From Oscillospiraceae bacterium (lineage in GTDB: Bacteria > Bacillota > Clostridia > Oscillospirales > CAG-272), in the NCBI GenBank assembly GCA_015064965.1, contig SVRG01000004.1, positions 1 through 58,436 of the forward strand: DNA of 58,436 nucleotides. Direction: 5' to 3'. The notes under the pieces were generated by a model. It searched no databases, had not been told where the DNA came from, and worked only from the letters and a program-made list of their open reading frames with translations. This document shows, piece after piece, positions 24,401 through 32,336 of the stretch. Position 1 is the stretch's first letter. Each line of letters opens with the position of its first letter. The translations under genes and the position numbers were made by a program.

Positions 24401-25424
24401 TGTTTGCGATATATGCTCTTACTCTTTAGGCGAGGACGGAGAGTATATTTCGCTCATCTCTCTCAGTGTTACCGCTCCCGAAATCGGTGCAAAGGCTGAT
24501 TATACCAAATTTGATACCAAGCGTTTCTACAGTGATAATCTCGGTGACCGCTCAGGAAAGTATACGGACGGTATAAGCTGGATAAATGTTGAAACAGGCA
24601 AGAAAGTCAGCGTATTTGAAGAGGGCGGCGTTTATAAGCTTACCGTTTGCTTCAGAAGTAAAGAAAACTATTCCTTTACCGAAAATCTCACTGCCACCGT
24701 CAACGGTTCTGTAGCAGTTGCAGAGTATCTTGGTGCTGATTTTGCAAGCATTGAGTACACATTCCAAAAGCTTGGCCACGCTCATGATTACATCCTGATG
24801 CGTAACGAAAGCAGCCACCACTATGAGTGTCTTGTTTGCGGAGATGCAAAGGATGCAGGCAACCATGTGTTTGATGCAAACGGACGTTGCAAGAGCTGTG
24901 GCTACAACAAGAGCAACAATAACCCGTTTACCGACGTTAAGGCAAGCGATTACTTCTTTGATGCGGTGATGTGGGCAAAGGATACAGGCCTTACCGTAGG
25001 TACAACGGCGACTACCTTCTCGCCAAATGAAACATGTACAAGAGCGCAGGGAATAACATTCCTTTGGCGTGCGGCAGGCAAACCCGAACCCAAGTATTCT
25101 TCACCGTTTGTGGATGTAAAAGCCTTTACCGACGTAAAAGAGAGCGACTATTTTTACAAAGCAGTGTGCTGGGGCGTTGAACAGGGAATTATCGTGGGCA
25201 CATCCGCAACAACCTTTACGCCTCACCAGACCTGCTCAAGTGCGCACATTATGACAATGCTTTTCCGCGCAATGAAGATCGGCACTAACGGCTGGTACGA
25301 GGAAGCAAGGGATTGGGCAAAGAAAGAGGGACTCCTCAACGGAACAAAATTTGTTGTTTCTCCCGATGAGCCTTGTCCGAGAGCGGGAATTGCGTATTTC
25401 CTCTATATGTTTTACGAGAAATAA
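21423..25424 (+). CDS. Giant cysteine-rich surface protein with S-layer homology domains
   Basis: The 1333-residue protein starts with a signal peptide (MKKLGRVLIMCLLVFLLAFT, cleavage after VVAE). About residues 28-320 hold roughly 60 cysteines, mostly as CxxC pairs spaced three residues apart (CESCAGALCDDCGRCESC), with many acidic residues. An Ig-like beta domain (about 385-500) follows. Several modules of the form GYxGxxxCxxCGxxV (GYTGDLCCCDCGYVV, GYEGSYKCSHCGMVV) come next, then a single HxxxxC-type module (GRCKSCGYN). The end carries about three S-layer homology units (FTDVKASDYFFDAVMWAKDT, FTDVKESDYFYKAVCWGVEQ and a degenerate third). These bind secondary cell wall polymer, so the protein is wall-anchored and exposes a metal- or disulfide-rich domain. 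The function of that domain is not known to me. A GGAGG site precedes the start. Confidence 0.9.
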   Translation: MKKLGRVLIMCLLVFLLAFTVVAEDGDNCMYCGAYRFGDWLCECGLCSIEAEPADCWAATHCWECGACFNTRSKFCTECHLCDDCYVGEAYHCMGCEECYAGDQDALCSICWFCESCAGALCDDCGRCESCQEFEGGVHCPECGYCYNAYGACEEDGAEHCKECCLPCEKCERCVFDDGLELCDECNACEECCEAEAQSEGCECGEYCVEGSDWYDHICLDCGTPFCAIEQCDICEVCLDCCEGNSDCSEGLCVMDDEYDEHFCLDCGACFHDVDVCEICYGNGELRCEDCCRMYAEDEGCDCGDTCVSDPDFDMHVLTEHSNGGEHSAKPQNTWSFDETYHYVSCRYCDSAAHLTAKAKHTLNKYDICTVCGYNTNTKILVLSQPQSRVVSVSDNEADAGDPYNIEDNKVSFSVFAKGTSKLSYQWYERYGNGKWTALEDNTSSWNNGKKFNTVHGAKTEKLTISVPTTVCYGENSYRCEIKDEDGNTVYSAEASIFSKHIYKECTYYKGALIGIIHQPNKNNNIGVYESKVHEIICLGDGCEAVKELPHNFGKAEGEVTDSVDGSVWTKFTCRDCGFTTHIKNHDHYFFDKETGECVVDYTYKNGTQHRLKCLYDGCTKTTLESHTWLAWGNQGTPHTASNGIGAPYKECSLCSYTTTEKPMRFDSVKEENIATDWTKSNDLVYVQYGHASSDIYVMGDSIEITFAPTVNDKNDYIKINNPRCLAFRVYYSGNGVSDLDVTGYATSVKLEGEPKWTFIIKSFKEYTGGGIFTFIPAIDKAECKHQSGTRIFGAYKPVCVKDGYTGDLCCCDCGYVVKYGETIEGGKEHTGTLTLIKSTVVKATCEQRGYEGSYKCSHCGMVVMGDTTPRQHTGKITVKNAKSATCFDFGYTGDTYCSCGDLVKEGKLIAPTHTKLQTLNYKEANCQHDGYTGDIKCAVCGIYVKYGYTQKGTEHAFSVWKAQDGVNHRSYCTVSGCNEFKVEPHTDADRDLVCDICSYSLGEDGEYISLISLSVTAPEIGAKADYTKFDTKRFYSDNLGDRSGKYTDGISWINVETGKKVSVFEEGGVYKLTVCFRSKENYSFTENLTATVNGSVAVAEYLGADFASIEYTFQKLGHAHDYILMRNESSHHYECLVCGDAKDAGNHVFDANGRCKSCGYNKSNNNPFTDVKASDYFFDAVMWAKDTGLTVGTTATTFSPNETCTRAQGITFLWRAAGKPEPKYSSPFVDVKAFTDVKESDYFYKAVCWGVEQGIIVGTSATTFTPHQTCSSAHIMTMLFRAMKIGTNGWYEEARDWAKKEGLLNGTKFVVSPDEPCPRAGIAYFLYMFYEK

Positions 25425-25433
25425 GGAGCGACT

Positions 25434-28304
25434 ATGAAAAGATTAATTTCGATATTACTTGCGGCAGTTATGCTTGCAGTGACTGTTTTTGCAGACGATA
25501 CGCCTTGTCAGCATGAATTTTTGGCAATGAGAAATATGGTAAGCCACTATGAGGAATGCCAGAAGTGCTACACAGTTCAGAATGTGGGCAACCATGTAAT
25601 CAAAGACGGCAAATGCACAGTTTGCGGCTATGAGGGCGCAATGGCTGAAGATGTTCGCGGCGAGGGAGAGCACTCTCACAAGCTGATGAACGGCGCAGAC
25701 GCGGACTATCACTTTGAAGAATGTCAGGTCTGCTTTGAGCGCTTCAATGTAAAGGACCACACCTTTAAAGACGATAAATGCACAGTTTGCGGCTATGATA
25801 AATTTGCAAATCCCTTTATCGACGTAAGCGAGAGCGCATGGTTTTATAATGACGTGATCCGCGCATACTATGACGGACTTATCAACGGCAAAACCAAAAT
25901 GACCTTTGCGCCAGACCTCAATATTACATACGTTGAGGCAATCAAGCTTGCGGCTTGTATGTACCAGAAATATACCGAGGGCAAGGTAACTTTAACCGTT
26001 GGTAACCCCTGGTATAAGCCGTATCTCGATTATTGCATTGAAAACGGAATTCTCAAGGAAGACCACGGCTACGATTTGAACGCTCCTGCAACAAGACAGG
26101 GATATATGCGCATTTTTGCATATTCACTACCTGCAGAGGCACTTGAGGAGATAAACTACGTTGCCGAGGATGCAATTCCGGACGTGAAAAAAGACCCCGC
26201 TATCTACAAGCTTTACCGCGCAGGTATCGTTGGCGGCGTTGATGCAGCGCGCAACTGCAATCCCGAAGCAAACATCAAGAGAAGTGAAGTTGCGGCAGTT
26301 CTCACAAGAATGATGAACAAGAGCGCAAGAATTGAGTTCACTCTCGGCGAAAAGCCCGCACAAACCGCGCCGCTTGAATTTAAGGGCGCCACTTCATATC
26401 TGGAATTCGGAAAATATATATTCCTTGCGTCTGTTTCGGGTGGAGAAGCTCCTTATACATATACATGGTACTACAGCGACGGTGAAAAAGGCACAAAGCT
26501 TGCAAATGACAGCTTTGTAACCTTTACCGATGACGGCGCGGGCGGTGTAAGCGCAGTTTTCCTTTTCACCAAGGACAATCCGTATCTCGCAAAGCAGATA
26601 AAGCTTGCGGTTACAGATGCAAAGGGTGAAAAGATTGATTCCGGATATACCGATATTCCGGCATATTTTGATGTCGGGGAACCCGCAGATGAGCAGCCGG
26701 CAGAGACTTATTCAAAGCTTACAATTACCGAACAACCTGAGTATATTGCATCGGCAAAAGAGGGCGATTATGTAACATATTCGGTATTTGCCAAGGGCGG
26801 CAAGCAGCCATACAAATTTGAGTGGCTCTATTATACAGGCTACAAGGACCGGACCGATACTTTCAAAAATGACGGATATGCAATACTGAGCGGTGACGTT
26901 ATTACGCTTAAGTTTGATTTGGATAGCCCATATCTTGAAAAGAAGTTTTTCTGCAGGGTTACCGATGAAAACGGCGAAAGCGTAAATACAAACACCGTTA
27001 AAATGCCTGAAGCACCCTTTACAATGGAGCTTGAGGACATTGTAAAAAATTCGCTCGGAACTATAGTTGTCGGCACGGTTAAGACCGGCAAGATAACCGC
27101 CGGCGAACATCTTGTATTTTCTTTTGACGATAAATACACATACGGCAGCGGCAAGGTTGAAGCAATTGAAATGTTCCAAAAGCAGCTTGACGTGGCAACC
27201 GCAGGGGACAGAGTGGGACTTTTGTTTAAGGAAATCGGCACTATCAATACCCGTGCCGCAGTTCTTGATTACGACACGCAAAATCTTATCGGCGACAAAA
27301 AGAATATTGCTATCAAAGAGTCTTTAAGTGTAGGTGTAAGTTATACCCCAAGAGGAAATATCGGTGACTTTACAAAAATGACTGTATATGCTATGGGCGG
27401 CATGGAGCCCTATACATATGTTTGGCAGGCGCTTAAAGACGGCAAGCAAGCTTATAATATTGCCGCTATTGCAAAATCAGAAGAGTGGGCAAACGGAGTT
27501 GACAAAGATACGCTTAATATAAAGCTTACCGAAGCGCAGTTTGCATTCGGTATGTCATTCCGCTGTATGGTAACCGATGCGGCAGGCAATGTTGCGTATT
27601 CCAAGGCATATGTTCCCACAGTTCATAGCCTTGTTATTGCAAACCATCCCGAGAGCGTTTATGCAAACTACGGCGATAAAGTTGAGTTTAAGGTAAAAGC
27701 ATACGGTGCAAACGACAGCGCTCTTACCTATCAGTGGCGCTATATCTATGACGGCGCAAAGACCTTTAAGGATATTTTGCCCACTGACACATGGGCAAGC
27801 GGCTGTAATACCGATACACTTACAATTCAGGTGGAAAAGGCTGAGCTTACAAACCACGTATATTACCATTGCGTCGTTACCGATGCTGAGGGCAACAAGG
27901 CTATAACAGCGGCGGCGACAATTTCTCCCGAAAAGCCTTTTGTATCAAAGCAACCCGGTGTTGTGGCGGCAAAGCCTGACACCTACATCAAGTTCAGCGT
28001 GGAGGCGGACGGCAGATACAAGCCGCTTTCCTATAAGTGGTATTATTTTGTGGACGGTATGGGCTTCTTCTATCCCGTATCCAAGGACCATGAGTGGGCA
28101 GAGGGCGAGACCACAAACACTCTTACCGTAGGCGTTGACAGAAAGCATTTTGACGGCAGCTTTAAGTGCTATTGCCTTATAACAGATGCAAACGGCAACG
28201 AGGTCAAGAGTCTTGAGGGCAGTGTAACGCTCAGCGATGATGCAAACGTAAATCTCGAAACAGGTCACGCGCCTAAAGATGATATTCTTGTGCTTATCTG
28301 GTAG
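25434..28304 (+). CDS. Surface protein with CxxC modules, S-layer homology and Ig-like repeats
   Basis: This is a 956-residue secreted protein with signal peptide MKRLISILLAAVMLAVTVFA. Two zinc-ribbon-like modules follow (HYEECQKCYTV ... DGKCTVCGY and HFEECQVCFE ... DDKCTVCGY). Next come S-layer homology-like units (about residues 125-300: FIDVSESAWFYNDVIRAYYD, then DVKKDPAIYKLYRAGIVGG). From about 320 to the end are repeated Ig-like domains, each with a YTYTWYY- or LTYQWRY-type Trp core (LSYKWYY in the last). AAGGAG and nine bases separate it from the cysteine-rich gene, so the two are co-transcribed. Domain order differs from its neighbour: wall-binding units first, Ig stalk after. It could be a partner presented beside the cysteine-rich protein. 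Confidence 0.88.
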   Translation: MKRLISILLAAVMLAVTVFADDTPCQHEFLAMRNMVSHYEECQKCYTVQNVGNHVIKDGKCTVCGYEGAMAEDVRGEGEHSHKLMNGADADYHFEECQVCFERFNVKDHTFKDDKCTVCGYDKFANPFIDVSESAWFYNDVIRAYYDGLINGKTKMTFAPDLNITYVEAIKLAACMYQKYTEGKVTLTVGNPWYKPYLDYCIENGILKEDHGYDLNAPATRQGYMRIFAYSLPAEALEEINYVAEDAIPDVKKDPAIYKLYRAGIVGGVDAARNCNPEANIKRSEVAAVLTRMMNKSARIEFTLGEKPAQTAPLEFKGATSYLEFGKYIFLASVSGGEAPYTYTWYYSDGEKGTKLANDSFVTFTDDGAGGVSAVFLFTKDNPYLAKQIKLAVTDAKGEKIDSGYTDIPAYFDVGEPADEQPAETYSKLTITEQPEYIASAKEGDYVTYSVFAKGGKQPYKFEWLYYTGYKDRTDTFKNDGYAILSGDVITLKFDLDSPYLEKKFFCRVTDENGESVNTNTVKMPEAPFTMELEDIVKNSLGTIVVGTVKTGKITAGEHLVFSFDDKYTYGSGKVEAIEMFQKQLDVATAGDRVGLLFKEIGTINTRAAVLDYDTQNLIGDKKNIAIKESLSVGVSYTPRGNIGDFTKMTVYAMGGMEPYTYVWQALKDGKQAYNIAAIAKSEEWANGVDKDTLNIKLTEAQFAFGMSFRCMVTDAAGNVAYSKAYVPTVHSLVIANHPESVYANYGDKVEFKVKAYGANDSALTYQWRYIYDGAKTFKDILPTDTWASGCNTDTLTIQVEKAELTNHVYYHCVVTDAEGNKAITAAATISPEKPFVSKQPGVVAAKPDTYIKFSVEADGRYKPLSYKWYYFVDGMGFFYPVSKDHEWAEGETTNTLTVGVDRKHFDGSFKCYCLITDANGNEVKSLEGSVTLSDDANVNLETGHAPKDDILVLIW

Positions 28305-28313
28305 GAGGTAAAT

Positions 28314-28772
28314 ATGAATTACATTGGCAAATGGGTGTTTCATTCCATCGGTGAGATGACCGAGGACGGCGAGCTTCGCTATATGAATGCTGAAGAATAC
28401 ATTGCATCTCCCATGCCTTATATTGATGAAAATGATGCAGAGGAGGTAGCAGATGAACTTGCCGAGCGCAAAAAGACGGTTGGCATGGAGCTCCGCGTGC
28501 TTTCTGACGGAACTCTCTACATGCTGATGCCGATTCCCGAGGGCGTAAGTAAGGAAGAGGTCGATGAGGCGGTTGCCGCAGGCGAGATAACTCTGTATGA
28601 CGGCATGATGTGCGACTCCCCGAAAAAATGGGAGGAGCGCGACGGCACACTCTGGTTTGACTCCGGCATTCACGGTGAAGTGTTTGGCGAAGCTGCCGAT
28701 CCATGGGTAAAGGCAACTGACGATGACGGATTTTTCAACTTTATGAGCTTTCGCTTTGTGAAAGGAGAGTAA
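28314..28772 (+). CDS. Hypothetical small acidic protein (152 aa), lipocalin-like appearance
   Basis: I do not recognise a named family. There is no signal peptide or membrane segment, so it is cytoplasmic unless exported by another route. The start (MNYIGKWVFHSIG) and end (FFNFMSFRFVKG) look like the first and last strands of a small beta-barrel, with an acidic helix in the middle (DAEEVADELAERKK). The composition is strongly acidic. AGGAGG precedes the start, nine bases after the preceding stop. It belongs to the operon headed by the two surface proteins and lies directly before the DUF6935 gene. Confidence 0.75.
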   Translation: MNYIGKWVFHSIGEMTEDGELRYMNAEEYIASPMPYIDENDAEEVADELAERKKTVGMELRVLSDGTLYMLMPIPEGVSKEEVDEAVAAGEITLYDGMMCDSPKKWEERDGTLWFDSGIHGEVFGEAADPWVKATDDDGFFNFMSFRFVKGE

Positions 28773-28775
28773 AAT

Positions 28776-29375
28776 ATGAGCATTTTCGATTCCATAAAAA
28801 GAGCAATAGGCGCATCTCTTAAAAAAGAAGCGGCTAAAGTCGTAAATGAAGCGGTTTCCAATATCGGCAAGGGCAGAAATCACACCGAGAGCTTTACTTT
28901 TTCTGCTCTGCCCACAAGCGTAGCGGAGATTCAGGCACTTGAGGAGGGCTCGCTTGACAGCGCATTCAAGACCGCAGCACTGACAATTGCGGTGCTTTGC
29001 CACTATGAAAAGGATATAGACGCAACCCTTGCAATGCTTGATTTTCTCAAGGGCCCCGAAAGCGTAAGCCCCTATGAAAAGCAGTTCATCGGCGAGCGTC
29101 TGCGCGACAAGGGCTACAAGATGTATGCCTTTTTCAAGGGGGCAACACCGGAGAATAACTATACCCCCACTACACCGTACACCGTTGAGATAATAGAAAA
29201 TCCATACTCGTTTGACAACGAAAACTGGGCGACTTTGTGGGTAAAGAGCGGCGGCTCCGACAATCCGAGTTCTTTAAAATTCCGCAAGAAACCGTCAACA
29301 GGACAGTGGTTTTTAAACGATATTCAGTGCCTTTCCGACATCCGTTTGCCTGTGGCAAAGGATGATTGGGCATGA
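28776..29375 (+). CDS. DUF6935 family protein
   Basis: This 199-residue cytoplasmic-looking protein begins with an amphipathic helix (MSIFDSIKRAIGASLKKEAA). It continues with the recognisable DUF6935 body: LEEGSLDSAFKTAALTIAVL, MLDFLKGPESVSPYEKQFI, FKGATPENNYTPTTPYTV, ATLWVKSGGSD and STGQWFL, ending in a DDWA tail. The family is common in Clostridia but, to my knowledge, has no experimentally assigned role. AAAGGAGA precedes the start, three bases after the preceding stop. The next frame overlaps its stop. The MSIF opening is shared with the genes starting at 29393 and 29927, which suggests a common N-terminal signal or duplication. Confidence 0.8.
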   Translation: MSIFDSIKRAIGASLKKEAAKVVNEAVSNIGKGRNHTESFTFSALPTSVAEIQALEEGSLDSAFKTAALTIAVLCHYEKDIDATLAMLDFLKGPESVSPYEKQFIGERLRDKGYKMYAFFKGATPENNYTPTTPYTVEIIENPYSFDNENWATLWVKSGGSDNPSSLKFRKKPSTGQWFLNDIQCLSDIRLPVAKDDWA

Positions 29376-29392
29376 GGCGTGAGGCGATATTG

Positions 29393-29920
29393 ATGAGCAT
29401 ATTTTCAATATTGCTTTCGCTGTTTGAATGCGGTAAAAAGGCGCATATAAACACCTTTTTCCCCTCTCCGGTGCCGCTGCCTGCGGGGGAAACTCTCACC
29501 GGCCTTCACATGACAAGACAGGGCATGAGAAGCGGACTTTGCTATGTCATGTCTGTCGAGGGTGAGGACATATTTTTAAAGATGACAAACTGTCATCCGC
29601 TAGAAAAGGAGTACCGCTTTAATGCAAAGGAAATACTTAGCAAAAACGAAAAATGCGCTATCAAATCCACAAATGACATACAGGTACTGCGCGATATAGA
29701 AGAGGCGCTTGTTGATTGCGGCACGGTGGGGTGGGACGGATTTAACGAGACAATCATCATGAAAAACGTAACCGATACAGGCGAAAGATACGAAATTTAT
29801 CTGCGTTTTTCGGGTGGAAGTACCGTCAGCGTATATGGCATTGACATATGCCCCGACCGCTTTAACGAGGTGTTTAATCGCATTGCCGCTATTTTTCGCA
29901 GAACTGTCAAGTGGGAGTAG
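29393..29920 (+). CDS. Hypothetical protein (175 aa), operon member
   Basis: The family is not recognised. I chose the ATG at 29393 because GAGG lies eight bases upstream and the resulting MSIFSILLSLF start matches the MSIF openings of two neighbours. An alternative ATG at 29372 overlaps the upstream stop as ATGA. After a hydrophobic first 12 residues the protein is soluble alpha/beta, with a helix before a strand-rich C-terminal half (RYEIYLRFSGGSTVSVYG) and a final amphipathic helix (RFNEVFNRIAAIFRR). That pattern is common in small bacterial DUF proteins. The role is unknown; co-expression with the DUF6935 protein is the only clue. Confidence 0.72.
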   Translation: MSIFSILLSLFECGKKAHINTFFPSPVPLPAGETLTGLHMTRQGMRSGLCYVMSVEGEDIFLKMTNCHPLEKEYRFNAKEILSKNEKCAIKSTNDIQVLRDIEEALVDCGTVGWDGFNETIIMKNVTDTGERYEIYLRFSGGSTVSVYGIDICPDRFNEVFNRIAAIFRRTVKWE

Positions 29921-29926
29921 TTTATA

Positions 29927-30355
29927 ATGAGTATTTTTAAAACGGATAGCTTCTGTATTACAGTTCCGCAGGGGTGGAAAGCTTTCAAGGTGAATGAAAG
30001 AGTAATACATATATGCAAGGGCGGAGAAAAGGATAGCGATATTCTCTCAAAACCGTATATGCAACTCAATTTTTCCGGCGAAGCATACATGATCCCGCCT
30101 TCGCGGTCAGGATACTATGACATCACCGATATTCCGCCGATCACGCTTGGCAACTACACCTGGCAGGGGTTTGAGTGCGAGAGCATGGGCTTTCGCGTGG
30201 CAATGATCTTTACAGGAGAGGGCAAGCGGCAGTTTCAGGTATCTGCCAATCTTGAAACTCCGATTGGCAAGATAGAAATGACGGATGCGGATGTGCAATC
30301 AATTCTTGCTTCTGTCACGCTGCTTGGTTCCGGCGAAGAAAGAGAGTCTATATGA
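29927..30355 (+). CDS. Hypothetical protein (142 aa), PsbP/Mog1-like appearance
   Basis: The family is not recognised with confidence. The opening FKTDSFCITVPQGWKAF resembles the first strand and loop of PsbP/Mog1-type small alpha/beta sandwiches, where a strand is followed by P-x-G-W. The end has the typical last helix (DADVQSILASVTLLG). There is no signal peptide, so it is probably cytoplasmic. It starts six bases after the preceding stop, and its last four bases overlap the next start as ATGA, so translation is coupled. Confidence 0.72.
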   Translation: MSIFKTDSFCITVPQGWKAFKVNERVIHICKGGEKDSDILSKPYMQLNFSGEAYMIPPSRSGYYDITDIPPITLGNYTWQGFECESMGFRVAMIFTGEGKRQFQVSANLETPIGKIEMTDADVQSILASVTLLGSGEERESI

Positions 30356-30852
30356 TAAGGTTGTTAAAGTCGCTTTTCAGAAAAAGACGCGCCGACACCG
30401 AGGACGGCGGTGTAAGAAAACGGATTTGGTATGATGCACCGAAAAAGATTGTTTCCGAGCAGATAATAAGCTTCAAATGTGAGTTTTCCACGGTGACAAT
30501 TGTTGATGACATCCCGATAGAACACGGCGTATACACGCTTTTTGCAAGACTTAAAGACGGAGCAGTCCGCGGAGCATATGAGCTGCGGACTCGCGACGGA
30601 AGCGGTGAACAATTTGACTTTCGCCAAAGCCATCGCTTTTTGAGAAGCGTGCAAAACGTTGTCAGCACATATGACATTGCAAAGCATAACGGCATGGAAT
30701 ACCGTGTCAGCGGACTTCCCGATATGTACGGCGCAAATATCAGCATTGTATATGCTTCGGGCGAACGTATTTATGCAAGCGACAATCAAAACAATTTTTT
30801 ATCAGTTGAGGCAATGGCGGAGCTTGTAAAACTGTTTTTGCAACAGAAATGA
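30352..30852 (+). CDS. Hypothetical protein (166 aa), last gene of the surface-protein operon
   Basis: The family is not recognised. The basic N-terminus (MIRLLKSLFRKRRADTEDGG) is followed by a strand-rich middle and a C-terminal helix (SVEAMAELVKLFL). The general layout resembles the genes at 29393 and 29927, with strands and then a closing helix. The start overlaps the previous stop (ATGA). A hairpin terminator follows, which marks the end of the probable seven-gene operon that began at 21423. Confidence 0.72.
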   Translation: MIRLLKSLFRKRRADTEDGGVRKRIWYDAPKKIVSEQIISFKCEFSTVTIVDDIPIEHGVYTLFARLKDGAVRGAYELRTRDGSGEQFDFRQSHRFLRSVQNVVSTYDIAKHNGMEYRVSGLPDMYGANISIVYASGERIYASDNQNNFLSVEAMAELVKLFLQQK

Positions 30853-30856
30853 GCAT

Positions 30857-30888
30857 AAAAAGAGCAGGTCATATGGCCTGCTTTTTCT
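30857..30888 (+). terminator. Terminator of the surface-protein operon
   Basis: AGCAGG and CCTGCT pair around a short loop, flanked by an A-run on the left and a T5 tract on the right. Confidence 0.75.
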
Positions 30889-30927
30889 TAGAGCGGCATG
30901 GCAAAATTCAGCCGAAGATGGTTTTTG

Positions 30928-30957
30928 TTGACTTTCACCGCCTATCCGTGATATAAT
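30928..30957 (+). promoter_or_regulatory. Sigma-A promoter of the GT2/GtrA module
   Basis: TTGACT, an 18-base spacer and TATAAT lie 38 bases upstream of the GT2 start. Confidence 0.75.
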
Positions 30958-30995
30958 TATATGTAATATTCGGTGCAAAAATAAGGAGAGGTAAT

Positions 30996-31946
30996 ATGGA
31001 TAAGATAGCAGTTCTCATTCCTTGCTACAATGAAGCGAAAACTATCGAAAAAGTTGTAAAAGACTTTAAAGAGGTTCTTCCTGAAGCGGTAATCTATGTG
31101 TACGATAACAATTCGACTGACGGAACCGCTGAAATTGCACAAAAAGCCGGGGCTGTTGTGCGCCACGAATACCGCCAGGGAAAGGGAAACGTTGTGCGCA
31201 GAATGTTTCGTGAGATCAATGCACATTGTTATATCATGGCGGACGGCGACGACACATATCCTGCAGAGTATGCGCCCGAAATGGCATCACTTGTGCTTGA
31301 TAAAAAGGTGGATATGGTTGTCGGTGACAGACTTACATCCACATATTTTACAGAAAACAAGCGCCCCTTTCACAATTTTGGAAACTCATTTGTAAAGAAA
31401 ACTATAAACCTTCTTTTCAAGAGCGATATCAGGGATATTATGACAGGCTACAGAGCGTTCAGCTATCATTTTGTCAAGACATTCCCCGTGATTTCAAAGG
31501 GATTTGAAATTGAAACCGAAATGAGTATTTTTGCAATAGACAAAAATATGTATGTTGAAAACGTGGTTATTCAATACCGCGACAGAGTGGACGGCAGCGA
31601 ATCCAAATTGAATACATATGTTGACGGATTCAAGGTGATAAAGACAATTTTCAGACTCTTCCGCGACTACAAGCCGCTTGCATTTTTCGGTACGATTTTT
31701 GCAATACTTTCGCTGCTTGCCGTCGGTTTCTTTGTACCGATTCTGGTTCAGTATCTGCGCTCCGGCCTTGTGCCAAACTTCCCAACGCTGATCGTTTGCG
31801 GATTTGTAGAAGTGGCAGCGCTTTTGTCCCTTTGCGCGGGTATGATCCTCGAAAGCATCAAACTGAAGAACAGACAGGACTTTGAACTGCAGCTGATACA
31901 GGCGGAAAACACCGTCAGAGCGTTGGAAAATGAAGAAAATCATTGA
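30996..31946 (+). CDS. Family 2 glycosyltransferase, dolichol/polyprenyl-phosphate sugar synthase type
   Basis: This 316-residue GT2 enzyme has the GT-A core in the first 220 residues: LIPCYNEAKTIEKVVKDF, YDNNSTDGTAE and the acidic metal site MADGDDTYP. Two membrane helices follow (about 225-290: LAFFGTIFAILSLLAVGFFV and a second). This layout is that of enzymes that make polyprenyl-phosphate sugars at the inner face of the membrane. It overlaps the GtrA gene by 17 bases and is followed by a large membrane protein. The trio is the usual make/flip/transfer set for adding a sugar outside the membrane. AAGGAG and a good promoter precede it. Confidence 0.9.
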   Translation: MDKIAVLIPCYNEAKTIEKVVKDFKEVLPEAVIYVYDNNSTDGTAEIAQKAGAVVRHEYRQGKGNVVRRMFREINAHCYIMADGDDTYPAEYAPEMASLVLDKKVDMVVGDRLTSTYFTENKRPFHNFGNSFVKKTINLLFKSDIRDIMTGYRAFSYHFVKTFPVISKGFEIETEMSIFAIDKNMYVENVVIQYRDRVDGSESKLNTYVDGFKVIKTIFRLFRDYKPLAFFGTIFAILSLLAVGFFVPILVQYLRSGLVPNFPTLIVCGFVEVAALLSLCAGMILESIKLKNRQDFELQLIQAENTVRALENEENH

Positions 31947-32334
31947 TCTTTTCCGCCAGTTGTTTTCTTTTGGAATCGTTGGCGTAATCTGCTTTTTCAT
32001 AGATTTCGGGCTGATGGTTCTTCTCACCGACTGTTTTCATGTATGGTATATTATCTCCGGTGCGATCTCGTTTACTGTTTCTACGATAGTGAACTATCTT
32101 TTGAGCATGGCTTTTGTTTTTGTGCAGAGAAAAGCCATAAAAAAGCAGACGGAGTTTATTGTGTTTTGCATTATGAGCGTGATAGGGCTTGTGTTTAACG
32201 AGCTTCTTATGCTGCTTTTTGTCGAGACGTTTGCGCTTCACTATACCTTGTCAAAGATCATTACTACGGTAATCGTAATGATATATAATTTTGTCAGCAG
32301 AAAACTTATTTTTGAGAAAAAAGGAGCAAACTAA
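31930..32334 (+). CDS. GtrA family membrane protein (putative polyprenyl-sugar flippase)
   Basis: This 134-residue protein has four membrane helices and the GtrA opening FRQLFSFGIVGVICFFIDFG. GtrA proteins are thought to move polyprenyl-phosphate-linked sugars across the membrane, although direct proof is limited. The gene overlaps the end of the GT2 gene and precedes the large membrane protein by two bases, so the three are one unit. Length and charge pattern are normal for the family. Confidence 0.9.
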   Translation: MKKIIDLFRQLFSFGIVGVICFFIDFGLMVLLTDCFHVWYIISGAISFTVSTIVNYLLSMAFVFVQRKAIKKQTEFIVFCIMSVIGLVFNELLMLLFVETFALHYTLSKIITTVIVMIYNFVSRKLIFEKKGAN

Positions 32335-32336
32335 AA

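Noticed and set aside
27945..29003. Minus-strand open frame of 352 codons
   Set aside because: Antisense to the end of the Ig-repeat protein and to two small genes that have good ribosome sites and coupled spacing.
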